In this document: piece after piece, positions 11,398-18,796 of the stretch
Numbering within the stretch: position 1 is the stretch's first letter
Layout: each line of letters opens with the position of its first letter
Virus record (IMG/VR): IMGVR_UViG_3300006802_000047
Coordinates: 1 to 35,363 of that record
Reading direction: 5' to 3' (one strand)
Source: a virus
DNA: 35,363 bases
The notes under the pieces: generated by a model
Told to the model about the DNA's origin: nothing
The model's database searches: none
Seen by the model: the letters and a program-made list of their open reading frames with translations, nothing else
Made by a program: the position numbers and the translations under genes

Positions 11398-12855
11398 GTG
11401 ACGATCTCGAATTGTTTATGGGAACCAAATAAGCCGATCTCGGGCGCTAAACTGTCGTCACAACAACTATTTTTGCTTCGTTCGCAACGTGATTTATTCG
11501 TAGGTGAATTATTATTAGAAGGGGGAAGGGGTGGCGGCAAAACTTCCGTGCTGTTGATGGATTTTGCCAAAGAATGCGGTCAAGGGCTCGGCGCCGACTG
11601 GAAAGGCGTTTTGTTTGCTCGTACCTTCAAAGACCTGGAAAACGTTCGTTCCAAATCGCAAAAGATTTTTCATAAGTGCTTCCCTGGAATTCGTTTTTTT
11701 GAGAGCGGCTCTGCTTATTTTTGGGAGTGGCCCACAGGGGAGCGGCTTTATTTTCGGCATATCAAATCACTTGAGGATTATTGGAGCAACTACCACGGGC
11801 ACGAATTTTCCTGGCAGGGGTGGGAAGAATTGACCGCCTGGCCTGATTTGAAGCTTTATCAGATTATGGTCTCGTGTTTGCGCTCCTCGAATCCAAAAGT
11901 TACCCCGCTCCTTCGGCGTCGAGCTACCTCTAACCCTTGGGGCCCTGGCCACGGCGCCGTGAAGACATACTTTGTCGATCCAGCACCTACCGGAAAAATT
12001 ATCGTTGACGCAGAAGGTAACAAGCGGCTACGCTTGTATTCTCCTCTTGATGAAAACCAGCCTCTTTTAACCGCACAGCCCCGCTACTTAAATCAAATCC
12101 TTGGTGGGGTCGATGATCCCCACCTTGTCAAAGCCTGGAAGGGTGGCGCCGATCGTTGGGAGATCTCCGCCGGCGCATACTTTGCCGATTGTTGGTCTAA
12201 GGGCTCGCACGTCTTACCGAATTTCAAGCCTCCTGCTCACTGGAAAGTAACAAGGTCGTTTGACTGGGGATCGGCAGCTCCCTTTGCTTGTCTGTGGTTT
12301 GCCGAGTCACCAGGGGAGGCAATCACTGTTCGCGGCAAGTCTCTGTTTATCCCTCGCGGATCTCTGATTTTATTTTTTGAATACTACGGGGCTGAGTCTC
12401 CGAACGTTGGCGTCAAACTTCCCGCGCAACAGGTGGCAAAAAATATCCTCGAAATCGAAAAAAAGTTGGGCCTGAAGGGTGTCAGAGGTGTTGCGGATAG
12501 CGCGATGTGGGCCGAGAGTGACCCCCGCAATTCTATCTATAGTAAATTTGAGGGGGTTGGCTGCTATTTTGAGCCCTGCGCGAAAGGTCCAGGCAGCAGA
12601 AAAGCCGGGTGGGAGGAATGCCGCTCTCGTCTTTTGCTGTCGATCTCTCGTGAAGGGTTGCCTCTAGAGAAGCCCGGGTTTTTTGTCACCGATAGTTGCG
12701 TAAATTTTATTCGGACCATCCCTTTATTGCAGCGAGATAAAAACGATCCTGATGATATTGACACCGATGCAGAGGACCATATCGCGGACGCTTGGAGATA
12801 TCGTCTGACGTGGAGATCAGCAGCACGCACAGAACGACAAGTCTATGGGCTTTAA
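11398..12855 (+). CDS. terL: Terminase large subunit
   Basis: GTG start with AGGG nine bases upstream; 485 aa. The Walker A motif GGRGGGKT lies at residues 42-49, and WQGWEEL (about 138-144) supplies the acidic Walker B/catalytic Glu region. The C-terminal nuclease has three acidic patches: RSFDWGS (about 288), GVADSAMW (about 366) and DAEDHIADAWRY (about 457-468). It is the ATP-driven packaging motor and headful or cos nuclease. Which DNA-end type it makes cannot be read from the sequence. Confidence 0.93.
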   Translation: MTISNCLWEPNKPISGAKLSSQQLFLLRSQRDLFVGELLLEGGRGGGKTSVLLMDFAKECGQGLGADWKGVLFARTFKDLENVRSKSQKIFHKCFPGIRFFESGSAYFWEWPTGERLYFRHIKSLEDYWSNYHGHEFSWQGWEELTAWPDLKLYQIMVSCLRSSNPKVTPLLRRRATSNPWGPGHGAVKTYFVDPAPTGKIIVDAEGNKRLRLYSPLDENQPLLTAQPRYLNQILGGVDDPHLVKAWKGGADRWEISAGAYFADCWSKGSHVLPNFKPPAHWKVTRSFDWGSAAPFACLWFAESPGEAITVRGKSLFIPRGSLILFFEYYGAESPNVGVKLPAQQVAKNILEIEKKLGLKGVRGVADSAMWAESDPRNSIYSKFEGVGCYFEPCAKGPGSRKAGWEECRSRLLLSISREGLPLEKPGFFVTDSCVNFIRTIPLLQRDKNDPDDIDTDAEDHIADAWRYRLTWRSAARTERQVYGL

Positions 12856-12867
12856 TGGGTTGACATA

Positions 12868-13020
12868 ATGAAGAGACAAATCATAAAGCGAAACAAAGAG
12901 AAAACAGATTGGGATGAGGAAAATGCTATAACATTTACATCCCTTAAAAAATATAAAGATATGATTCGTTGGCTTAATGAATCAGGGCAATCTTATTTCA
13001 CGAGAACAATTAAAAAATAA
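12868..13020 (+). CDS. Possible 50-aa protein between terminase and portal
   Basis: A 50-codon frame (MKRQIIKRNKEKTDWDEENAITFTSLKKYKDMIRWLNESGQSYFTRTIKK) fills the gap between terminase and portal. It is much more AT-rich than its neighbours and has no clear ribosome binding site, though its length and position suit a small inserted gene. The sequence is basic and helical. Coding status is uncertain. Confidence 0.45.
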   Translation: MKRQIIKRNKEKTDWDEENAITFTSLKKYKDMIRWLNESGQSYFTRTIKK

Positions 13021-13032
13021 GGATATAATAAA

Positions 13033-14442
13033 ATGGCAATACAATACGAACACCCTCAATATACTTATTACAAAGTAGACTGGGTTAAAATCAGAGACGT
13101 GCTTGCGGGCGAGCGAAAGATTCACGACAAAGGCACGACCTATCTCCCAAAGTTGAGCACGCGCCAAACAGAGACCTCTTATGATGCCTACAAGGCCCGT
13201 GCTCGCTTTTACAATGCCAGTAAACGCACCCTTTTAGGCTGGACCGGGGCCGTATTTCGTCGCTTGCCCTCTGTTGCGGTGCCCCCTGGCTTAGAAGATC
13301 GGCTTTTAGATATTAATTTACAGGCCACTCCAGTCAAAGACTTTGCGCGTCAAAGCCTTGTCGAGTTGCTGACAACAGGAAGAATCGGAATATTAGCAGA
13401 GCATCAAGCTGATCCTAATGGTCGAGCCTATTTGTTATTATTTAAGGCAGAGGAGATCATTAACTGGGCCTACACAGTTATTGATGGTGTTAAGAAACTA
13501 ACAATGGTTTTGTTATGCTATACCGTATCGGAACTTGCCGAGGATGGTTTTTCTTATAACACAATTACAGAATATCGAGAATTGCGATTGGTAAACGGAA
13601 TATATATTCAAAATATATATCACGTCGGGGGGGAGAATAAAGAGTGGTCTCTTGTCTCCACTGTTACGCCGCAAGTCAGAGGTGAACCCTTTACCGAGAT
13701 CCCTTTTGTTTTTATTGGTACAGAGAGTCTTTCTCCTGATATTCAAGAATCGCCTCTCTTGGAGATCGCAACGATTAACCTGCACCATTACAAACGCAGC
13801 GCTGATCTTTGTCATGGTCTGCATCTTTCGGCACTACCAACGCCCTATACCCTCAATGCCTCGACGAGCGAGGATGATACTCCGGTTGAGCTTGGATCTG
13901 GTGTGATGCAGAATTTCAACGGCACTGGCGTTGCGGTTGGTTTTTTGGAGTGGGGCGGGTCGGGTATCAATGCGGTTCGGCAAGATATGATCGACATGAA
14001 AGAGGAAATGGCTTCTTTGGGCGCCAGCGCGATCACTCCTCCGCTTCGTATGGCCGAAACGGCGCAAGCGATTGAAGCCAAGCACGACGAGCAGAGCGCT
14101 CCCCTTGTCAACGTCGTTGACGTTCTCTCTCAGGGTTTAACAGAAGCGCTTTCATGGCTGGTGTATTGGGAAGGTGGCGACGAAACAAGCACAAGCCTTT
14201 CCCTGAATAAGCAATTCGTGAATTCAAAACTCAGCGCCGCTGATATTAAGGCACTCTCCGAATCCCTCCAGATCGGCGCAATCTCAGAGGAACTCTTCGC
14301 CTTTTTGCTTGAGAGCGCGGAGAGCCTCCCCCCTCAAGTTGACTATAAACTTTATGCGCAAGAGTTAATGGCGAAAAAAGCCGCAAGATCGCAGCAGACC
14401 CCCGCGCCGATCTCCAATGGTGTTAGTAGTACCCAGATGTAG
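13033..14442 (+). CDS. Portal protein, DUF4055-like
   Basis: AAGGA lies nine bases before the ATG; 469 aa. The opening YYKVDWVKIRDVLAGERKIHDKGTTYLPKLSTR and the following RASFYNxTxRTLxGxxGxxFR-like segment (ARFYNASKRTLLGWTGAVFRRLP) match DUF4055 phage portals. Position after the large terminase and before scaffold and capsid fits. The portal forms the dodecameric DNA channel at one capsid vertex and docks the terminase. The C-terminus is Ser/Thr/Pro-rich. Confidence 0.85.
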   Translation: MAIQYEHPQYTYYKVDWVKIRDVLAGERKIHDKGTTYLPKLSTRQTETSYDAYKARARFYNASKRTLLGWTGAVFRRLPSVAVPPGLEDRLLDINLQATPVKDFARQSLVELLTTGRIGILAEHQADPNGRAYLLLFKAEEIINWAYTVIDGVKKLTMVLLCYTVSELAEDGFSYNTITEYRELRLVNGIYIQNIYHVGGENKEWSLVSTVTPQVRGEPFTEIPFVFIGTESLSPDIQESPLLEIATINLHHYKRSADLCHGLHLSALPTPYTLNASTSEDDTPVELGSGVMQNFNGTGVAVGFLEWGGSGINAVRQDMIDMKEEMASLGASAITPPLRMAETAQAIEAKHDEQSAPLVNVVDVLSQGLTEALSWLVYWEGGDETSTSLSLNKQFVNSKLSAADIKALSESLQIGAISEELFAFLLESAESLPPQVDYKLYAQELMAKKAARSQQTPAPISNGVSSTQM

Positions 14443-14507
14443 CTTGCGCGTCCCCTCTTTGCTGCTATTCTTCTTTTATCGTTTTGAACAAGGCGAAATT
14501 CTACAGG

Positions 14508-14534
14508 GGGCTGCTACAGCGGCCCTTTTCTTTT
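14508..14534 (+). terminator. Rho-independent terminator after portal gene
   Basis: GGGCTGC (14508-14514) and GCGGCCC (14519-14525) pair with one U.G around the loop TACA. TTTTCTTTT follows at 14526-14534. It ends a terminase-portal transcript and implies that scaffold and capsid genes have their own promoter or depend on readthrough. Confidence 0.7.
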
Positions 14535-14584
14535 GGGTGGGTACAAGAGTCTACAGTGCTTCGGCTAATCTTTTGTCATTTTTC

Positions 14585-14617
14585 TTGACTTTTGGCTAAT
14601 ATATTAGCAATTATTGT
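14585..14617 (+). promoter_or_regulatory. Possible promoter with palindromic operator before scaffold/capsid
   Basis: TTGACT (14585-14590) could be a -35 box, although no good -10 stands at 17 bp. The nearest candidate TATTGT (14612-14617) is 21 bp away. A perfect 14-bp palindrome GCTAATATATTAGC (14595-14608) lies between them, and a partial copy GGCTAAT occurs at about 14562. The site is likely regulatory, with the promoter assignment weak. Confidence 0.4.
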
Positions 14618-14698
14618 ATCATAACAAAGCGTCAACCCCCTTTGGATTGCGCTTTAATTTGATTTTACCTTTGTAATTTCAAAGAAAGAGTCTCCGTG

Positions 14699-14923
14699 AT
14701 GCCATTTGATTTACCCTTGATCATTGAAAAAGAGCAGTTGCCCGAGGTTCCCGAAGCTTTACGCGGCTTGTACCGCGAAAAAGAAGGAAAGTTGCATTTT
14801 GATGCAGCCCCAAAATCGGACATTCATCGATTTATGGACTCAAATCGGGCCATTAATTGGAGATGGAAGCCCTTAAAAAGAAATACGAAGGGCTTGATCC
14901 TGATCTCGCAAAAAAAGCCTTAG
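14699..14923 (+). CDS. Scaffold-like protein, N-terminal part (frame-split)
   Basis: The start is MPFDLPLIIEKEQL at 14699. Residues LPEVPEALRGLYREKEGKLHFDA and PKSDIHRFMDSNRAIN are the usual opening of phage scaffold-type proteins, where VPEALRxxYxExxGKFxLD is followed by KLxEFRxxN. After Asn (about 14856) this frame gives an atypical basic tail (WRWKPLKRN...) up to the stop at 14923. The natural continuation (MEALKKKYEGLDPDLA) is found in the -1 frame. The protein is therefore either the product of a broken gene or the zero-frame product of a frameshift pair. Confidence 0.6.
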   Translation: MPFDLPLIIEKEQLPEVPEALRGLYREKEGKLHFDAAPKSDIHRFMDSNRAINWRWKPLKRNTKGLILISQKKP

Positions 14924-15417
14924 AAGAAAAGAAGGCTTTAGAGCAAAAAAGGGCCTTAGAAGCAGGGCAATTCGAGCAGATTTTAGGGCAAACAAAGGCA
15001 GAAGCAGAGGCGGAGCGCGCAAAAATCAAGGCTGAGTACGAGGCGAAATTACAAGCCTCCATTGAGAGAGAAGCCAAGTATGTACGAGGCGAATCGATCA
15101 CGAAGGCAGCTCTTGAAGCGGGTGTTTTAAAAGAGGCCATCGACGATGTTTTATTGCACGCAAGCGTTGCTTTGAAGGTCGTTGATGGAAAATTGATCGA
15201 CTCCGACGGCAAAGAAGTACGCGCCGATGTTTGGTTAAAGGGCCTTTTGGCTACTAAAAAACATTGGCTTGGAAACTCTGTCGGGGGCGGCACAAGTAAA
15301 GACGCGGGCGCAAACGTTCCAAGCGGGAACTTGAAGCGCTCCAAAATGAATCATGAAGAAAAAGCGGCCTACCAAAAAACTCATGGTATGGCTGCCTATC
15401 ATAAACTACCTTTGTAG
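14857..15417 (+). CDS. Scaffold-like protein, C-terminal part (frame-split)
   Basis: Open from 14857 to 15417. It begins LEMEALKKKYEGLDPDLAKKALEEKKALEQKRALEAGQFEQILGQ, the coiled-coil body that normally follows the N-terminal domain of this family. A variable middle and a Gly/Ser-rich region (GNSVGGGTSKDAGANVPSG) come next. There is no usable ribosome binding site for its TTG (14857) or ATG (14863). One extra T near 14856 would fuse both frames into one protein of about 240 aa. The scaffold guides capsid assembly, and the major capsid gene is immediately downstream. Confidence 0.65.
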   Translation: MEMEALKKKYEGLDPDLAKKALEEKKALEQKRALEAGQFEQILGQTKAEAEAERAKIKAEYEAKLQASIEREAKYVRGESITKAALEAGVLKEAIDDVLLHASVALKVVDGKLIDSDGKEVRADVWLKGLLATKKHWLGNSVGGGTSKDAGANVPSGNLKRSKMNHEEKAAYQKTHGMAAYHKLPL

Positions 15418-15462
15418 CCTACCTTAAAAGCAGGTTGCCAAGGTCACTGTGGAGTGTAACAA

Positions 15463-16431
15463 ATGGCAACAGCCTTAATTTCAGATTTTAAGATTTACGA
15501 AGAGCAAATGTTTTCGGGTATGGCTGAGAGAGCCGCAGTGGTTGCGGATATTTTCAACCAGCGATCCAATGGCGCGATCATCCTCGAAACAAAAGAATTG
15601 TTCGGTAACTACAACAAAGCCTCCTTCTTCCCCGCAATCGCGGATCTTGTTGTTCGTCAAGACCTCACCTCTATCTCGGCCGCTACCGCTGTTAAGCCTA
15701 CCCAGGATGAATTTATTGGGGTCAAATGTAACCAGCGCGTAGGCCCGGTTGATTTCACGCTCAACGCCTTACGCCGCTCGATTGGAAAATTTACCCCCGA
15801 GGCTTACTCCATTTATCTCGGTGAGCAGATCGCTGATGCTATCATGCAGCGCATGGTGACTGTCGGTGTCAAGGCACTGGTCGCTGCTATCACTGGCAAC
15901 ACTGCGATGCTGACCGATGTCTCCACCACATCAAAGCTCACCACAGAGCAACTGATCATTGGTACTTCTGTCTTTGGTGATGCTTCTGAAAAGATCGTTT
16001 GCTGGCTCATGCACTCGAAGCCCTGGTTTGATCTCCTCAAAGACCAAGCCGCCCTTGGTTTAGATACCGTCTCTGGGCTCGCCATTGCAAACGGCTCTGT
16101 CGCAACCCTCGGCAAGCCGGTTATCAAGACTGATAACGCCTCTCTCGTTAATTCTGCCAAGTATTACAGCCTCGGCTTAGCCGCCGGAGCCCTCCGAATC
16201 ACCGAGAGCGAAGCGCGTCAAATCACCTCGGAATGGGTTACAGGCTTAGAGCAATTGGTATACCGCGTACAAGGCGAACTCGCTTTCAATGTCGAGGTGT
16301 TAGGGTTCAAATACGACACTGGAAACGGTGGTTCAAACCCCTCTGATGCCACTATCGCAACGACCACCAATTGGGATCAAGCGGCAACTGACGACAAAAA
16401 CACCGCCGGCGTTTGTATTTACACGCTGTAA
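15463..16431 (+). CDS. Major capsid protein, HK97-like
   Basis: This 322-aa protein directly follows the scaffold region and has GTGGAG upstream. It shows the plan of short HK97-fold phage capsid proteins: an N-terminal helical arm (FKIYEEQMFSGMAERAAVVADIFNQRS), a central YLGEQIADAIMQRMVTVGVKALVAAI helix (spine-helix-like), the SKPWFDLLKDQA segment and a beta-rich end (EWVTGLEQLVYRVQGELAFNVEVLGFKYD). It has no long pro-domain, as expected when a separate scaffold is encoded. Confidence 0.85.
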   Translation: MATALISDFKIYEEQMFSGMAERAAVVADIFNQRSNGAIILETKELFGNYNKASFFPAIADLVVRQDLTSISAATAVKPTQDEFIGVKCNQRVGPVDFTLNALRRSIGKFTPEAYSIYLGEQIADAIMQRMVTVGVKALVAAITGNTAMLTDVSTTSKLTTEQLIIGTSVFGDASEKIVCWLMHSKPWFDLLKDQAALGLDTVSGLAIANGSVATLGKPVIKTDNASLVNSAKYYSLGLAAGALRITESEARQITSEWVTGLEQLVYRVQGELAFNVEVLGFKYDTGNGGSNPSDATIATTTNWDQAATDDKNTAGVCIYTL

Positions 16432-16485
16432 TATTTTGATGCTGTGTCAATAAAGTACAACATCTTAACATAAGGATTTTTTCAC

Positions 16486-17124
16486 ATGACCACAATTGCA
16501 TCCCTCGGGCAACCTGCTCTCTTGTTTGATGGTGTGAACCAGGTAGGCACCAAGCGCAATCCTTTGCGTGTAGCCTCCTCTGGCAAGGCTACTTTTCGCG
16601 CTGTCTGGGAGGATATCGCCCCCGCTAATAACAAATATATGATGGTAATTTTCAACGCGAACACCACATACGACGTTGTGATTCAACGTATCAGAGTGGT
16701 ACACTCCAATATTAGCGCCGTCACTGGTGTTTTGCTCAAGCAATCGCTCTTGAGGATTGCTGCGTTTACCACAGGAACCGCAATCACTCCGGTTGCAAAC
16801 GATCCCGAAACAGACACCTTGCCCGCCTCTATTTCCTGCGATCACAACTCCAGTGCGGTCACGGATGGCGTCGTATTAGATCCTGCTATCTTCTGCACCG
16901 CGGAGGAAGTTGTGCTTGCGGCAACCGCGTTTCAGTTAAGCCGCATGAGCATTGAAGGCCAGACGGTATATCAACGCCGAGACGGTGAGCGCGGCATTAC
17001 CTTATCAGGAACAACCGCGGCAAACAGAGGTCTTGCAATTAAAAATCTGACCAATGATACAGCCGGATCTGTTTCGTATATCGTCGATTTTACCGTTGAA
17101 TTAACCACAGCAGCCGACTCTTAA
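16486..17124 (+). CDS. Probable virion structural (decoration-like) protein
   Basis: TAAGGA precedes the ATG; 212 aa. The sequence is rich in Thr, Ala and Val with alternating beta strands and no helix-rich parts, as in beta-sandwich virion proteins. The end (NDTAGSVSYIVDFTVELTTAA) resembles the end of other structural proteins in this genome. The position right after the major capsid gene suggests a capsid decoration or head fibre protein. No specific family recognised. Confidence 0.55.
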   Translation: MTTIASLGQPALLFDGVNQVGTKRNPLRVASSGKATFRAVWEDIAPANNKYMMVIFNANTTYDVVIQRIRVVHSNISAVTGVLLKQSLLRIAAFTTGTAITPVANDPETDTLPASISCDHNSSAVTDGVVLDPAIFCTAEEVVLAATAFQLSRMSIEGQTVYQRRDGERGITLSGTTAANRGLAIKNLTNDTAGSVSYIVDFTVELTTAADS

Positions 17125-17133
17125 TCATATAAT

Positions 17134-17165
17134 CCCCCTATTGTTATAATATAATGGGGGTCTTT
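17134..17165 (+). terminator. Hairpin after capsid/decoration operon, probable terminator
   Basis: CCCCC (17134-17138) and GGGGG (17156-17160) form the stem base, extended by ATT/AAT past a bulged T, with an AT-rich loop and TCTTT following. The T run is short. It lies nine bases after the stop of the decoration-like gene and directly before the tRNA-like element. Confidence 0.55.
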
Positions 17166-17242
17166 GGGATTGCTTGCGGCAGGGAGCCGCGCGCCGATTG
17201 CTTGACGTGGCGTCTTTGCGAGTTCGACTCTCGCCGATCCTG
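17166..17242 (+). tRNA. tRNA-like element with an 11-nt anticodon loop
   Basis: A cloverleaf can be drawn. Acceptor GGGATTG (17166-17172) pairs with CGATCCT (17235-17241), with two wobbles. D stem GCGG/CCGC (17176-17190) has a GGG-containing loop. The anticodon stem CGCCG (17192-17196) pairs with TGGCG (17208-17212), with one wobble, and the variable loop is TCTTT. T stem GCGAG/CTCGC (17218-17234) has the canonical loop TTCGACT. The anticodon loop is 11 nt (ATTGCTTGACG) instead of 7, three bases instead of two separate the acceptor and D stems, and no CCA is encoded. A decayed tRNA, a tRNA mimic or an unusual functional tRNA are all possible. Confidence 0.45.
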
Positions 17243-17262
17243 TTGTGGTCTGTAGGGATTAA

Positions 17263-17362
17263 TAGAGAAACCGCCCCTTCTCTAACAGCGGGGGAGATCC
17301 AGAGTGCAACTCTCTAGCAGGAACCCGACCTTTGTTATAACAAATTGGGGTCAATAAACCCC
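17263..17362 (+). ncRNA. Structured leader with possible pseudoknot before connector gene
   Basis: TAGAGAA (17263-17269) and TTCTCTA (17278-17284) form a perfect 7-bp stem. Its loop CCGC (17271-17274) can pair with GCGG (17288-17291), giving an H-type pseudoknot. Further dyads are AGAGT/ACTCT (about 17301-17313), TTTGTTATAACAAA (17331-17344) and GGGGT/ACCCC (17347-17362). The dense structure just before the GTG start of the connector gene suggests an mRNA regulatory or processing element. Confidence 0.4.
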
Positions 17363-17379
17363 ATGAAAGAGATTGAATC

Positions 17380-17901
17380 GTGGCGCTTGTGGTGGAAGAT
17401 GGCACCGGATTAGCCAACGCAGAAAGCTACTACTCTGTTGCAAATACGGATACGTATTTCAGCAGCAAGCGGGGCGACTCTGTGACCTATGCCGACGATT
17501 GGACCGCTGCGACCACCGCCGTCAAAGAGGCTTGTCTTCGTTGGGCAACCCGTTTGATCGACAAGTATTGGCTCTTTGATGGGGAGAAAAGCACTACAAC
17601 GCAGGCGCTCCGTTGGCCGCGTCGATATGTCTACGATATTGAAGGCGACGAGATCGACGGCGACGACATACCAACCGATCTCGAATATGCAACCGCAGAA
17701 ATGGCCCGGGCTCTCCTCGTTGATCCTGATCGTGTCGAAGATCAAGAGGTTGGATTGTCTGCATTGAGTGTAGGGACAATCAACCTCACCTTTGATAAAT
17801 ACGACAGGATTAAGGTCTTACCCAAAACAGTCCAGAATTTCTTGAGTGACTTTGGCAGAGCAAGAAGCGGCAATGGTTCTCGCGCCGTAGAGAGAGCCTA
17901 A
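17380..17901 (+). CDS. Head-tail connector, DnaT-like ssDNA-binding domain family
   Basis: GTG start at 17380 with AAAGAGATT upstream; an ATG at 17363 lies in another frame. The 173 aa open MALVVEDGTGLANAESYYSVANTDTYFSSK. Then come ACLRWATRLIDKYWLFDGEK and ALRWPRRYVYDIEGDEI, the usual pattern of the phage family annotated as putative DnaT-like ssDNA-binding proteins, with its helical W-P-R motif. Despite that name the family sits at the head-completion position and is taken to be an adaptor or connector. It follows the structured intergenic region. Confidence 0.7.
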   Translation: MALVVEDGTGLANAESYYSVANTDTYFSSKRGDSVTYADDWTAATTAVKEACLRWATRLIDKYWLFDGEKSTTTQALRWPRRYVYDIEGDEIDGDDIPTDLEYATAEMARALLVDPDRVEDQEVGLSALSVGTINLTFDKYDRIKVLPKTVQNFLSDFGRARSGNGSRAVERA

Positions 17902-17904
17902 GCT

Positions 17905-18465
17905 ATGGCGAACTTTGGCAAAATTACCAGCAAGCAACTGAATTTTGTGAAGAACAAAATCATTCCGAGTTTTGAAGGTACGCCGGTTGCGTATTCGGAT
18001 GACTCTGCGCTCGGTAAACTGCTCCAAAGAATCACGGATCGCATCGCTGATTTGACGCCCGATATTGCTCCAAACATCGCCTTTGTACAGGCAACTGAAT
18101 ATATCAAGCCTTCCATTGCTTTTGAGGGCTTTTTTCGTCGTTTCGAAGTCTTAATCGCCAATCAATCCCCAGGCTCTTTTGCTCGCAACTCTGGAGCCTC
18201 CCCCTTTACTTGTGCAATCTATATTGAAATTGGATACCCGGACGGACCCACGACCCTATATGAAAACGAATCCATCTATATTCCAGCCATCAAAGCGAGC
18301 GACCTGCGACAAATTGATGCACTGATGCAGGGAGGAGACCTTACCACCTCACCGACCGATCTTGGAATTGCAATCGCCGTCGTGAAACTGCAGGGTTCTT
18401 ACGATATGGGCAACACCTTACGCCGATTGAATTATACGATTGAAGTTCAAGAGGTGTACCCATGA
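17905..18465 (+). CDS. Head closure/neck-type structural protein
   Basis: This 186-aa protein sits between the DnaT-like connector and the gp10-like protein, the usual place of head-closure or neck proteins. Sequence pattern: basic helix at the start (KQLNFVKNKIIPSF), a middle part rich in Phe and Ile, and a beta-rich end (LNYTIEVQEVYP). It overlaps the next gene by four bases. Function is inferred from position only. Confidence 0.5.
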   Translation: MANFGKITSKQLNFVKNKIIPSFEGTPVAYSDDSALGKLLQRITDRIADLTPDIAPNIAFVQATEYIKPSIAFEGFFRRFEVLIANQSPGSFARNSGASPFTCAIYIEIGYPDGPTTLYENESIYIPAIKASDLRQIDALMQGGDLTTSPTDLGIAIAVVKLQGSYDMGNTLRRLNYTIEVQEVYP

Positions 18466-18791
18466 GTGAATTTGTCGTCAATGAAGCGCAGATGCAGGCG
18501 ATTGCTGATGTATTTGTGTTTTATATCAAGAAACAAATCCGAGACGGCATTGACGGAGAGGGCAATCCTTTCCCGCAAGGTGTCACTCTTTTTGATACAG
18601 GCAATTTTATTGATTCAATCGAGGGGGTTTTAACGGAGCCCGCATATGTCGAGATAAAATCAAACGTGGTCTATGGAGATCGCTTATTAGAAAAATATTA
18701 CGAAACAGGAATAGCCCCCCAATACCAGGAAGATCTAGAGCGAGATATCGAGAAGATTCTTTTTGATGGGGTTTTATATAATACGGAGTAA
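18462..18791 (+). CDS. Small neck/tail-completion protein (HK97 gp10-like position)
   Basis: 109 aa, ATGA-coupled to the preceding gene. Features are a helix (AIADVFVFYIKKQIRDGI), then GNPFPQGVTLFDTGNFIDSIEGVLTEPAYVEIKSNVVYGDRLLEKY. The LFDTGxFxxSI...VxYGxxLexG-like pattern is reminiscent of gp10-type tail-completion proteins, where a 'TGxLxxSI' segment is followed by a strand and 'YAxxxexG'. It is short but complete for this group. Confidence 0.6.
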   Translation: MSEFVVNEAQMQAIADVFVFYIKKQIRDGIDGEGNPFPQGVTLFDTGNFIDSIEGVLTEPAYVEIKSNVVYGDRLLEKYYETGIAPQYQEDLERDIEKILFDGVLYNTE

Positions 18792-18796
18792 CCAAA

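Noticed and set aside
14875-14895. Programmed -1 slippery site in the scaffold overlap
   Set aside because: The run CCCTTAAAAAG in the zero frame does not give an X XXY YYZ heptamer that allows both tRNAs to re-pair, so a base error or mutation is favoured.
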